The notes beneath the pieces are model-generated. The model saw only the letters and a list, made by a program, of their open reading frames with translations, was not told the origin of the DNA and ran no database searches. From Seminavis robusta (lineage: Eukaryota > Bacillariophyta > Bacillariophyceae > Naviculales > Naviculaceae), in contig CAICTM010000175.1 of the NCBI GenBank assembly GCA_903772945.1, forward strand, positions 35,644-99,643: a stretch of 64,000 bases of DNA. Direction: 5' to 3'. Shown one piece after another: positions 1 to 10,380 of the stretch (positions are counted from its first letter, which is position 1; every line of letters begins with the position of its first letter). The position numbers were made by a program, and so were the translations under genes.

Positions 1-833
1 ACCTGGATGTCATTGCCGTCGACGAAGACAGTAAGACTGGAGAGGGATTTGTTTTGTTGAATTGCGTTGGTAAAGGATTGGCCGTATGCGTTCCAGTCAC
101 TGTCCTTGATGCGGACTTCCAGAGCTTCTAGACTCTCGTTGGCCCGAAGGCTTCGGGCAAAGCTTTCTCCGGTGGAGGGATGCAGCCCGCAGAGCCGAAT
201 ACTCAGTTCTCGAACATTTTCGTTTGTATCAAGTGATTCTGCCATGGCCATGATGCCATCGTCTTCAATATGATCATCCAGAAAGCTGATGCATTTGAGA
301 CTGGGTTTGCTGCAAAGAACGCGAAGCCTCTCTGTGGAGATGGCGGCCCCGCAAATCTTCACATGCGACAATTTGCGAATGGTGGAGAGATTGCCAAAGA
401 CAGCGTCAAGGCTGCCAACTATAGGTAGGCACCAGTCTAGGTGAATCTTTTGCAAAGAAGGGTGTCCTTCGAAAGTTCTGGCAAGACTCTCGAGCTCGTG
501 CTGGGTCCCCTTGAGGACGACATCAACCAGATCAATCACCTGGAGGGTATCTTTGGTCAACCGAAGCAAGGCATCCAAGGCAATGACTGGGAGAGGCAAT
601 TCGAATACCTTCATGGCAACCTCCTGTAAGGAAGGAAAAGCGCGACCAACTTTTTGAAAGATCAGGATCAAATCATTCTCCGTGAGAGAATCTCCCATTC
701 CAATCCAGAACTCGGCGCTCGAACATTCGATCTGGATTTTTGTAATGGGTGTTCGTCGAGAATACCCTCTTTGGATTTCCCTGTCGAGCAGCGCAAGGAT
801 ATCATCATTTCCAAGGTCAAGAGTAACGGACAT
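1..833 (-). CDS. LRR (RNI-like) protein, copy A, C-terminus cut by window edge
   Basis: Partial minus-strand gene; the 3' end lies before base 1. It is the duplicate of the complete gene at 11339-12574 and is in frame throughout the visible 277 codons. Start chosen at the first in-frame ATG (833); the frame opens six codons earlier on TTG. The protein shows irregular ribonuclease-inhibitor-like leucine-rich repeats of about 25-30 residues (for example SLQKIHLDWC and SLEALEVRIK type segments) and no signal peptide. LRR proteins of this type bind other proteins; no specific partner can be read from sequence. The one coding change I saw against copy B (near base 474, ACT versus ACG) is silent. 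Confidence 0.7.
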   Translation of the reverse strand, partial: MSVTLDLGNDDILALLDREIQRGYSRRTPITKIQIECSSAEFWIGMGDSLTENDLILIFQKVGRAFPSLQEVAMKVFELPLPVIALDALLRLTKDTLQVIDLVDVVLKGTQHELESLARTFEGHPSLQKIHLDWCLPIVGSLDAVFGNLSTIRKLSHVKICGAAISTERLRVLCSKPSLKCISFLDDHIEDDGIMAMAESLDTNENVRELSIRLCGLHPSTGESFARSLRANESLEALEVRIKDSDWNAYGQSFTNAIQQNKSLSSLTVFVDGNDIQ

Positions 834-2970
834 GGTGACGAAATGGTGCAAGGTTTGGTTTTCTTCGTGTTTCCTTTTTTGACCGGAGCTGAGTTGGAAT
901 TGTGAGCAGCTTCAGTTTTCTTTTGACAAGCTCTTGACTTGGCTTCTGCTCTCTCCATGCCATCGGATACCGGTTTCGGCTTTCAGTGCTCGTGCTGCGA
1001 GAAGCGAGAAGAGAAGCATTGGTTGCCATCTCCAGAAACTTGAGAGCTTGAGACTTGAGAGGAACCGGAAGCGGAATGCTTCCAAGGACACTGTTCTGTG
1101 AGGGAACTGTTGAATAAGGAGAGTACTGCTTTTGCGAACATCGATGGTTTGAAAAAGGCGTTTCAGTGTTTAAGAAAGTGGTGCCCTGGTTTCTGTCAAA
1201 GAGGTTCGTCAAAACATCAAGACCAATTAACTTAACATACGAATCTGTGTTCCATGTCCAAGGAACATTCCGTTTCGGGCAAACTTCCCTCCCTTCTCTA
1301 ATGTACCGGTACCACGTGCCGGTACACCGGTACCGATAGGCTATCCGAACATCTGCACAATTGATGGCCAGGCCATTCAGATTTATTTGATGAGCTCTTG
1401 ATGGTTGCTCCTAAACTATTGCCTGTCAACTGTCCAGAGGTCTAGCTAGTAGCCATTAGAGTCTACCAAGAGCTAGCGGAACCTATGATAGCTCCTAGAT
1501 ACTTGGTGGCCTGTTGCTTGACAGGCCATAAGGTACATGTACCGGTAGCTGGCCATTCCTTTTTATTTGATGGGTGGAGCCATGGATGGTTGCCTCCTAT
1601 TGCCGCTGCCAATGGGTCAATCACTATCTATGCGCATATACATGACATGTACTTGGTGGCCTGGTGACTGCTGGTGGCACCTGTACTGTAGATGGATACC
1701 GTATGCCCTGCGCTGTCCGGCTGGCTAGTGGCCAGCCCATCAATGGGGTCGATCGTCATTCATTAGGCACTAGCCACGCATACCTTACCTGGTACCGGCC
1801 GTACATGACATGTACCACTTGGTGGCCTGGTGGCTGAGTCCAGGAGGAGGCATCTCTGCTGTAGATGGATATGCACTACTACAGTGGCTACAGGTACTAG
1901 CTAGCTAGGCTAGTTGCCAACAAGCCAACTTGCTAACCATGGCAACTGTGTCGAGAACCTTGAAGACGAGACTGGATCCGCGGGAATATTTGGCCGACGA
2001 ACAGCGCTCCGTGCAAGGGAAACAACTTGCATGCTGACTGAATGGGGGTATCGGACCCATCAAATGCAGCAAGCGAGCATTCCTCAGGGGGTCGGTGCCA
2101 ACTTGCCATGGCAACTGGGGCGAGAAGCCTGTACAGTACCTGGTAGGGGTAGAAGACGACGAATACTAGCTAGGAAGAGGCTATTTTGCCGAATTGGGCT
2201 CAATCGAATCGGTATTTTGCTAAGTGAAGAAAGAAAACAACTTCAGCACCGTACCGGTAGACAGCAACGCCAAGAATGCATGCCGACTGTGAGGCTAGGG
2301 GGTGCACCCAACAATTCCCACGCATTGCCCTCGTTGACACCTAATACTAGCTAAGGCTGTTCCAAATCACCCTTCCTGCCCCCATCCCCCGAACAACTCA
2401 GGTCCAAGCCAGTGCCCAAGATCTGCACTCCGCCCGCGCGGTCTGCTAATGTGTTCAACAAGACGAACACGACCCCAAGGAACTGATTTTCCAACTCTCT
2501 GCTAGAGAGCTAGCTGGGTATGGTAGCTTCAGGAAGAAGACGAAAAAGCAAACCTAACCCCCGTTGACTAACCTACCCATATTGATAACGATACCGGTAC
2601 ATGTAGTATGGATGCCTTGAAGATGGGGTTGCGTACAGGACATTTAAGCAGCTCTTGCGGCTAATGTAGCAAGTCATGAGTATCTTGGGACTGTGCTTGC
2701 GATTCCCACCACGTCATCCGAAGACTGGGACTCCCACCAAATAATCGCCACCTGTCTTTCTCAAATGACACTTCCCATCACCTCCATCGATCAATCCGAG
2801 GCAGATGCCTTTTGCCTTTTGGAGGAAGCACAACGGCACGTTCGGACTGAACCGAATCGAATCACTCGGCAGCTTCATCCATAACATCACTCACACCTAA
2901 CTAAAACAAACGAAGCAATTGGTGTTCCGTCAGATATTAGAAGAAGAAGGTCTCACAACAAAACAAAATC
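834..2970. other. Spacer between divergent LRR and carrier genes (copy A)
   Basis: Non-coding spacer of about 2.1 kb. It is dense in palindromic words (ACCGGTACC, CTAGCTAG) and carries short internal repeats such as the CCATGGCAACT motif at about 1937 and 2107. Small ORFs here are neither family-like nor convincing. An AATCGAATC motif sits at about 2854, some 110 bp before the carrier ATG. Confidence 0.6.
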
Positions 2971-4797
2971 ATGGCACTAGAAAAGAGCGAGAATCGAGTT
3001 GGTTTTGCCGTTGGCGGTAGCCGATACGCGGTAGCTTTGGTGCTTTTGATTCATTGCTCCACCATAACGGCGAATCGCTTTGGTGGGACATCATCATCAT
3101 CAACATCATGGACTGCACCACTCAGAATAGGAGTGAGATCTGCCGCCAATTCTCATCCGTTTGTTTCACGGAACAACAAGAGATCCTCCATTCAATGGGC
3201 TGGCAATGATGAGAAGCCAACGCACGAGATAGATTCATGGGCACCATCATCCAATTTTCATGATAATAATAATGAGGAATGGAATGCACTGTTTCCAGAA
3301 GATCACGCTGTCAGTTACGCATCCCGTACTCGAAGAACAACCAGGGAACCTACCTTTGGTTTTCGGAGAGCGCTCAAACTTCCTACTTTTCTCGTAGGAA
3401 GAAACAGCCAATCCCATGATGTGGTACCGTGCGCTGCAGTGGCGGTTTCTAGCAAAGTCTCTGGGAGTCAGGCATCTTTTTCACCGGCTCTGCAGTCTCG
3501 TCAACAACAATCTTCACGAAAGAACAAGGAATCTACCCGCAATCAACCAAAATCTGTACAATCTACGGCGGCAGCCGCTTTAGCGATTGGGGAACCTCGG
3601 CCCTTGGTATTTTGGGAAAGTATGGTGTGTGGAGCCATTAGTCGTTCTGTGGCGCAAACCGTCATGCATCCAGCCAATACCATGAAGACTCTATTGCAAC
3701 AATCCAATGCCGGACCCATCATGGCATACCTACGACCCTCCCAATTGCCAATCCTCCTTCGTGGTGCTGGAGCCAATTTTGTGCTAAGCGTTCCTCACGG
3801 CGCCATCAATTTTGCCGTTTTGGAAATGGTCCGAAAGGAACTGGGGCGGGGCGTACGAGCGTCCAAGTATTTGGCATCACGAGAAGAACGCTTGGGACCG
3901 GCATTGGATTTCATGTCATCGGCCATTTCGACGGTATGCTGCTCGGTTGTCTCCACACCCCAAATGATGATTACGGACAATATCATGGCTGGAAACTACA
4001 AGAACCTTCCTGATGCAGTCCGTGGAATTGGACAAGGAGGTATCAGTGGGTTTTATGCTCGGGGATGGTGGCCAGGGTTGGTCGGAAAGATTCCATCCTA
4101 TGTAAGTTCTTCCCAGCAAGCAATCATGCATCCTACCGTACTAAAATGATTGTTTCGTTCTCACACGTGAATCTGGTTCTCGTTACATTTGATCCATTCA
4201 AATTAGGCGCTGACGTGGACACTCTTCCAACAACTGAAAGAGGTACAACGAAAGCTCACGGGACGAGAGGCCACCAACATGGAAAATTCCATCATGGGAT
4301 GCATTGCGAGTGGTACCACAGTAACAATCATGATTCCCATGGATACCATCAAAACACGCCTAGTCACACAAAGCATGGCAGCGGGTACGGTTCCCTACAA
4401 GGGCATTGTGGATTGCGCGGTACGAGTGGCTCGTGAGGAAGGAATCAAGTCATTCTACCGGGGACTACCTCCTCGTCTGGTCAGTGTGGTTCCCATGATT
4501 GGGATTCAGTTTACAGTTTATGAATTTATGAAAAAGGTAATGCAAAAGAGGAAAATCAACAACATGTCCGCTCCGACACTCCCAACAGCACCCCTGGCAG
4601 CATCCACCAAAAAACATAAAAAGGGAAAGCGAAGCAAGGAGGAATCCAATTTTGATCCCTACTCCAGTTTGGAACAATTACAAGAGTCCTGCATGGAAGT
4701 TGCAGCGAGTCCAGAGCATCCCTATCCAGCACCACATTTCCTGAGAGCGCTGAAGAAGAAGGCGAAGGGCAACAACAAACGAAGGACAAAGTCGTAG
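2971..4797 (+). CDS. SLC25-type (mitochondrial carrier family) transporter, copy A
   Basis: Two exons, 2971-4101 and 4207-4797, with a 105-bp GT-AG intron; the phase-0 join gives 573 residues. The start is the first ATG, preceded by CAAAATC. Three carrier repeats occupy about residues 205-510. Their signature prolines are in HPANTMK (about 233), TPQMMIT (about 329) and IPMDTIK (about 420). Only the third keeps the canonical PxDxxK; repeat 1 has N for D and repeat 2 is degenerate. A hydrophobic N-terminal segment (about residues 15-35) and a 190-residue low-complexity extension precede the carrier core, and a Lys-rich tail follows it. Family knowledge: six-helix solute exchangers of organelle inner membranes. 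The repeat-2 pattern resembles plant chloroplast mitoferrin-like and SAM carriers, so a plastid envelope location is possible but inferred. The substrate is unknown. Confidence 0.85.
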
Positions 4798-5302
4798 GAC
4801 CCCACAAGAGAAAGCAAGCAAATCAGATACAGGTAGTAACCTGCAAGCAATAGCTGAGCATGCCTTCATATCTACTAGAAACAAACTCAGAATAGAGAAT
4901 CTGTCAAATAATTTCCGGTACACTTGTGTACGCTAAGACGATAGTCTATTTCAGTAGTTTCGACAATGAAGATCAGGTTCAAGGATCCAGGCAGGCAATA
5001 AACAGAGGCTAGACAGCAGGTGCCGGTTTTCAACGAACTTGTGAACATGGTTTATGGATGGTTCTGAGAAACCAAAACGCAGTGATGTGCTTGACAGGGA
5101 ATACTCAAATCTACCTTTTTTGACTAGTAGGGACATAAGACATATAGAATATCGTACAACGGAACCACTACTAATGTTACATGCTGTTTTAACGCAAACA
5201 TGCTTTTGCTTTCACAGATGCACATCCAAAAATGCACCAGCATAAAAGTTTGGAAATCTGAAAATAGCCATGGAAGGAAACCATCGATTGAATGATTCAA
5301 TT
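4798..5302. other. Convergent 3' spacer (copy A)
   Basis: Spacer of 505 bp between convergent carrier and secreted-protein genes. No gene or repeat recognised; it is nearly identical to 16524-17030. Confidence 0.5.
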
Positions 5303-5938
5303 CTACCAGATGTCACTTGAGGCACCCAAAAGAGCCGTAATCCCGGCGATGGCAATTCCAACCATGATGCTATGGGTCGATGATGCAGCCGAAGGATTCG
5401 GGACAATCTTTGCTTCGGTGATGGTGGAATTACAGGTAGTACCGTCTCCGCCGCCAACAAGGAGGAGAAGAGCGTCATTGAGATCCGACGTCGCAGCACT
5501 GGCGGATTCCGTCAACTCATCATCAGAGCATTCCTTGGGGAAGCAACCAACCACGTTGGAGAAGGAGGCTGCAACAGTCTGTTCACCGCTACATTGAAGG
5601 TCAATGTTGGCTTTGTAAGCCCGGGCGCCACTGATACCATAGCACGCCGTGATGATCTTATCCTGCGATGGAGTCACTTCATCAAAGTCAATATCCGTAC
5701 AAACTAAACTCGTGTTGGCGACAACAGAGCAAAACCCGTCATCATTCCCATCAGCGGCGATCAGAGCACTGCTAAGCTCGTTGCTTGCATCATCAGAAGA
5801 TGCAATCAATTGTTCGTTATCCTCCAGCGCAGCATCAGCATCGATACAGGCTTGAGATACTTCAAGGAATCGAACCTTTGCTGGCTGGGCCACGGGGACA
5901 AAGCCAAGGATAGCAGTGAATACCAATTGAAGCTTCAT
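5303..5938 (-). CDS. Small secreted Cys-containing protein, copy A
   Basis: Encodes 211 residues. The start was chosen at the ATG giving MKLQLVFTAILGF, a clear signal peptide that ends near VAQPA (about residue 19); the frame stays open 18 codons upstream without signal character. The mature part is acidic with about seven to eight cysteines and alternating Ser/Ala/Asp stretches. The C-terminus has a hydrophobic segment (IMVGIAIAGITALL) after a small-residue stretch, which could be a GPI-anchoring signal or a membrane anchor. I do not recognise the family. The protein is identical to that encoded at 17031-17666. Likely extracellular or cell-surface. Confidence 0.65.
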   Translation of the reverse strand: MKLQLVFTAILGFVPVAQPAKVRFLEVSQACIDADAALEDNEQLIASSDDASNELSSALIAADGNDDGFCSVVANTSLVCTDIDFDEVTPSQDKIITACYGISGARAYKANIDLQCSGEQTVAASFSNVVGCFPKECSDDELTESASAATSDLNDALLLLVGGGDGTTCNSTITEAKIVPNPSAASSTHSIMVGIAIAGITALLGASSDIW

Positions 5939-6332
5939 GGTGTCTTGATCGGTCTTCTCTGGGGTATAAAAGTGGTGCAAAGTAGGGTGCAAAGTAAAAA
6001 GTAAAATGTACCGGTGGTATGCGGAGTTGCCAGCAAGTCAAGTCGTCTTGGTTCAAAATGTGAAGAAGATTCTCAACAAAAATGAGCCTTCCGTTTGAAT
6101 TTGAAAATATGTTAGTAGTACTGTACCAGTATCTAACGGTAGCCCGAACCTCTGTCGAGAAACCTACGCTTCAAAAAGGTTTCCGCAAAGATTGCATTGA
6201 TCTTCGTTTCATCACAAAACATCACCCAACTTCGCCTCTAGCTAGTCTAGCTACTGTAGACTACTAGCAGACTATCTTGTTGAATTTGGCATGCTTTATG
6301 GCCTCTCTTGAGACAACAATCTTGCTCTAAAG
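5939..6332. other. Spacer upstream of secreted-protein gene (copy A)
   Basis: About 390 bp without a gene. Copy B carries a 285-bp foldback element at the equivalent position (17774-18058); copy A is the empty site (around 6080-6100). Confidence 0.5.
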
Positions 6333-6649
6333 GCAGCCAAATTCGTTAAAATTTGGTACTGCTGATACCGTACCACCTTCATCGGTAGTCTACTAGTACT
6401 GTAGGGCTTTGATCTTTGGTCGTTCATTTGGATTTACCGTATGGCTCCAATGGCTCGTCCTTGATGGAGTGTCTCTCAGTAGCCAGGAGTGAATGTCCTT
6501 TTAGACCATCGCTCTCTTGCAGCCAAATTCGTTAAAATTTGGTACTGCTGATACCGTACCACCTTCATCGGTAGTCTACTAGTACTGTAGGGCTTTGGTC
6601 TTTGGTCGTTCATTTGGATTTACCGTATGGCTCCAATGGCTCGTCCTTG
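6333..6649 (+). repeat. 186-bp tandem duplication, second unit interrupted
   Basis: Unit 1 spans 6333-6518. Unit 2 starts at 6519 with the same GCAGCCAAATTCG and runs to 6649, where the 3.14-kb insertion starts; the rest of unit 2 resumes after 9797. Copy B has a single unit (from about 18271). Confidence 0.85.
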
Positions 6650-7319
6650 GTATATAGGCGGCGCGAGCGTCCCGGCCGGCCAGAAGCCATTCGAGCTGGG
6701 ATATGGGGCCCAGTGAGAGTCCAAAAGCAAAACAATGTAAATAACAAATTCGACTCACCAGGAGCTAAAAAAGTAAACTAACAAATAACGAAAGCAATGA
6801 GGTGAGAGGCGCATATGGAATTTGCGTACAACCAGTGCAGGGATGGATCAAGCTTGTAGCCCTCCTCAACATCTATATGAGCGGGAAGTCAGTAGCTCCT
6901 TGGTTGTAGAGTAGTGCGCGTAAAACAATAAGGTGCTTTCTGGTACTGTAGAAAATGTATGGGGCATCTAACTGCTGTTTGGAAGGCCTCAAAAAGAGTG
7001 GAATAAAGGTGCTGCTAGAACGTCGCAGCGCAAGGCTTGGTGCCAAACCGATTGAGGTTAAGCAGATGTATACCTACTCCAGCTATCTGTAGCTGTCAAG
7101 CTGGGGGGTGAACTTGTATTGCAAATTCCAATTCAAAACGTTGTTTTTGTTGACTGTTGGAGTCGTTATTTTACTGTTGTACTGGGACTTTAAATAAATT
7201 TTTTAAAATAAAAATGCAAAAAGAATTTATTTTAATGTAAAAATATTATGTTTTTGACTTTTTAACAAAATATTTTATAGCTACATTGCACGAAACATCA
7301 CGGACTCTATTAAAAATTT

Positions 7320-8760
7320 ATTGATAATTCTAACACATAAAACATAGCTCTAACACATCAGATCACAGCTCTGACCCACAAATATAGTTCTAATCGTGAA
7401 AATGTAGCTCTATTGCGCAAAAATGTAACTCTAATGCAATGATGTATATTCTATCATCCAAAATATAGCTTGGAGCTAAATTGCATGGCATAATACAGAC
7501 AAAGTTCCACGTATGACACGACAATAAATGCATTTCACATGACAACAAAAAGCTAACATACATTGGAATAGTTCTGTGACGAGTCTCACCAGCACAGAAA
7601 TCTTACACAGTTCTAATATGTTACAACAACAAATCTAAAACATGATAATGTAGTCCTAACACACAAACGCCAAAATATAGTAGACTCTTTAACGTACCAA
7701 ACTGACTCAGAAACTCTGACAGCATGCGAAAATGTAGTTCTATTACACTCCTTGACACCAAAGCCAAATTGCACAATGATATATACTTCCAAAGCTAAAA
7801 CGCGCGAAAGTCTAGCTCTCTCACCGTGTAATATCATAACAAAGATAATGTATTTCACATGATAATAAAGCTACTAAAACACACGAGAATAGTTCTCTCA
7901 CATGTGTACTAGAAGAGACTCACTAGAATACAACAACAAAGCTAAAATACTCATCAAATGTATTAGTCAAAACTGACATGGAGAGCGGCACTCTAATACT
8001 ACACAAGGAAGCTACTCTAAAAACCAACATGTAGCTCTGTCATGATATAGACACAACTAAAACGCGAGAAAAAGTATTTTTTCATGCATCTAATACACAG
8101 CATATGAGAAAGTAGCTCTGCAACGCGTGTGTGTGACATTTAGAAAGAGAACTGAAATTTGCATAAAGACAATCTAAAATGCAAAGAATATAATTCTAAC
8201 ATGCAAGAAGAATGTAGCTGTAACACAAGAAAATGTAAGACATAGCTCTAATGCGTGAAAACAAGCAAAAATTCAGACTCTAACACACAAAAGTCTAGCT
8301 CTAATATGAAAAATGTAATTCTATCACGCGACATTGAAGACGTTTGCATTACATAATACGAACAATCTAAAATATGCAAGAATATAGCTCTTGCTCTTGC
8401 ACAAATGTGATACGACAACCAATGTTATTTCACAAGACAATAAAACAAAAATACGCGACGAGAATATATTTCTCTTACTGTTGTGCCAAAAAGAGATTTC
8501 GCTGACATAGAAGTTTTGCTTAACAACAAAGTTGAAATATGCGAGTATGAATTTCAAAAACATAAGAGTCGAGCTGTAACAAGCAAGAATCTAACTCAAA
8601 CACGCGAAAATCTAACTCAAACGCGCGAGAATCTAGCTTAAACACGCAGAATCTAGCTTCATACATAAGAATATAGCACCTGTATTATGCGATAATGAGC
8701 TGCATGACATACGAATACAACTATATTACGCGAAGTTTAAGATAACTTTGCAATTCCATA
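7320..8760. repeat. Degenerate minisatellite, unit about 20-21 bp
   Basis: Dozens of diverged copies of a unit close to ACGCGAAAATGTAGCTCTAA fill this AT-rich stretch; the best-preserved run is at about 8580-8660. No coding potential. It lies wholly inside the insertion. Confidence 0.7.
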
Positions 8761-8814
8761 TGACATCAAAATTACATTCGTGATAAAGTTACGCTGTGTG
8801 GCCAATTAGCAACA

Positions 8815-9065
8815 TTACGCGAAATTTTGCACAAAATTTTACACGACATTTTGCACGATATTTCACGTTTACGACATTTGCACACATTTTGCACGACATT
8901 TTGCACGACATTTTGCACGGCATTTTGCAGACATTTTTACGACATTTTTGCACGACACTTTTTTTCACGACATTTTTGCGACTTTTTACGGACTTTTACC
9001 CGACATTTTTAAGATTTTTACACGACTTGTTTACATGACTATTTTGCACGACTTTTTGCATGACG
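8815..9065. repeat. Tandem array of ACGACATTTTGC-type units
   Basis: A second simple array with a 12-13-bp unit (TTTTGCACGACAT), best at 8820-8960 and degenerating towards 9065. Open frames rich in Phe/Thr/His here are products of the repeat, not genes. Confidence 0.8.
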
Positions 9066-9114
9066 TTTAAGAAATACTCACAATGATGTATTTATTAATT
9101 TAATTAGACAACTA

Positions 9115-9156
9115 GCCAGTGGGTATTGGGGTCCCCTTTTGGGTATACCCACTGGC
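9115..9156. repeat. Perfect 12-bp inverted repeat (hairpin)
   Basis: The arms GCCAGTGGGTAT (9115-9126) and ATACCCACTGGC (9145-9156) are perfectly complementary. The 18-base loop contains its own palindrome GGGGTCCCC. It is an island of GC-rich sequence in very AT-rich surroundings. Confidence 0.9.
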
Positions 9157-10023
9157 GACATAATGATTTTAATAGATCATTAAATTGTTTTTTAGTTTCT
9201 CAATTAAAAATTTAAAAATGAGCAAAATTAAAGGATTTATCCTTTTTTATTTTAGATTTATTTTAATATTTTGAATAATATTAGTTTGTAGAAAAACATG
9301 TGTATATAACAGAAAAATATTTTAATATTACATAAATTAGTTGTATTATTATACTATTTATTTTATATATTTATATATTTGTTACTTTTACTAGTTTAAT
9401 TAGTTTTATTGCCAATAATTACTGAATCATTGTTAAAAAACAGATAACTTGCAGCTGTTTTCTGAAGCCACACTTTAGATTATAGGAATGCATTTGAGTC
9501 TGACATTGTTTTGGATTCGGGCACTGTTAAAATAGACAATGTGTTGTAGCAGAGCTAGTAGAGTGCTGATGATGGCAGCAACGAGGAGGGTCAATCACGA
9601 GGCGACCATGTCCCTTAACTTCATATGTTGACTTTTATTAATATTTCCCTGGCTGGTGGGGTCAAATCTCTCTGCCCCCATGTTATCAGTTTAGGGCACC
9701 GGTAGCAGCACAGTAGACAAGTGGTCGCCAAATTGATTCTATTCAAAAATTGCATACGTACGTGTTCCCTGTTTTCTTGTGTTCCCGCGCGTCCTTGATG
9801 GAGTTGTCTCTCAGTAGCCAGGAGTGAATGTCCTTTTAGACCATCGCTCTCTTGCCAATGCTACGGTAGATGTTGAATTCCCAGCGCTGGTGAACTTTTG
9901 GCTATTGAAATACTGTGAATGCCAAGTGAGATTGGATCCAACTCTGACACTGGTACTAGTCTGCATCTGGCCCCGCTTTGAAAACGTCCAGTCCATCTCA
10001 TTTATTTATTCGCCAACAATAAT

Positions 10024-10337
10024 ATGGCTACGGCTACAACATCGTCGTCCGATCGCGACGACGACACTACTTGATCACTGGAGGATCGGAGGGAATTGGT
10101 GCGCACTGGTGTCGCAACTTGTGGCCACCGAACAGAATCCCAAGATTTCCATTGTGGGAAGATCACGAGACAAGTTTGACAAGTACCAAAAGGAATTATT
10201 GACGAACGCAGAGCAAAGACAATGCTGCCTGACATTTTATCAGTATGATCTGAGCCTCATGCACGAGGTCAAAGCCTTGGCGGCAGAACTGGAGAAATCA
10301 GGAGAACCCCTCCATGCCATTGTCCATTGTGCAGGTG
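10024..10337 (+). pseudogene. Truncated, frameshifted short-chain dehydrogenase (copy A)
   Basis: 5' fragment of the dehydrogenase complete at 18620. Relative to that copy it lacks 4 bases in the Arg-codon run (near 10057), which brings an early stop, and one base near 10099 (GGTGCGCAC versus GGTGCTGCAC). Homology stops at 10337, after the codons for VHCAG, so the catalytic half is missing. The 25-base gap at 10356 follows at once, so part of the truncation could be an assembly effect, but the two frameshifts lie outside the gap. Confidence 0.9.
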
Positions 10338-10355
10338 GTATCTCTCTCCGTTTTC

Positions 10356-10380
10356 NNNNNNNNNNNNNNNNNNNNNNNNN
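10356..10380. other. Assembly gap (25 N)
   Basis: Run of 25 undetermined bases, 18 bp after the end of copy A homology. The true gap size is unknown. Confidence 1.

Larger units (their letters stand above)
6650..9797. mobile_element. 3.14-kb AT-rich insertion with 8-bp direct repeats
   Basis: The octamer CGTCCTTG occurs at 6642-6649 and again at 9790-9797. The empty site (one CGTCCTTG followed by ATGGAG) is present in copy B at about 18382 and in repeat unit 1 at about 6462. The 3.14 kb between is therefore an insertion with an 8-bp target-site duplication, a size typical of hAT-type transposons. It has no convincing ORF, and I see no terminal inverted repeats (ends GTATATAGG and CCCGCG). 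The interior is strongly AT-rich and built of degenerate tandem repeats (7320-8760, 8815-9065), with a hairpin at 9115-9156. Probably a non-autonomous element or captured satellite; the class is not determined. Confidence 0.75.
1..10337 (+). repeat. Segmental duplication, copy A
   Basis: Direct duplicate of 11742-18938. Position 1 corresponds to 11742, and the offset stays near 11.73-11.74 kb across the LRR, carrier and secreted-protein genes. Homology ends at 10337, inside the dehydrogenase gene, after the codons for HCAG. The left boundary lies outside the window. Copy A differs from B by a 186-bp tandem duplication, a 3.14-kb insertion at 6650-9797 and small indels. Without the insertion it is about as long as copy B (roughly 7.2 kb). 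Confidence 0.95.

Noticed and set aside
817-1212. 131-codon minus frame upstream of the LRR gene (also at 12558-12953)
   Set aside because: Present in both copies only because the DNA is duplicated; no domain, overlaps the LRR start in another frame, Ser/Arg-rich as expected of non-coding DNA.
6650-7190. Possible tRNA- or SINE-like head at the left end of the insertion
   Set aside because: No A/B box pair or cloverleaf could be drawn from the sequence.
7320-8760. CRISPR-like array
   Set aside because: Units are degenerate with no constant repeat and no regular spacers; eukaryotic context.
8796-9038. Phe/Thr/His-rich frames in the tandem array
   Set aside because: Arise from translating the ACGACATTTTGC repeat; no start context or homology.
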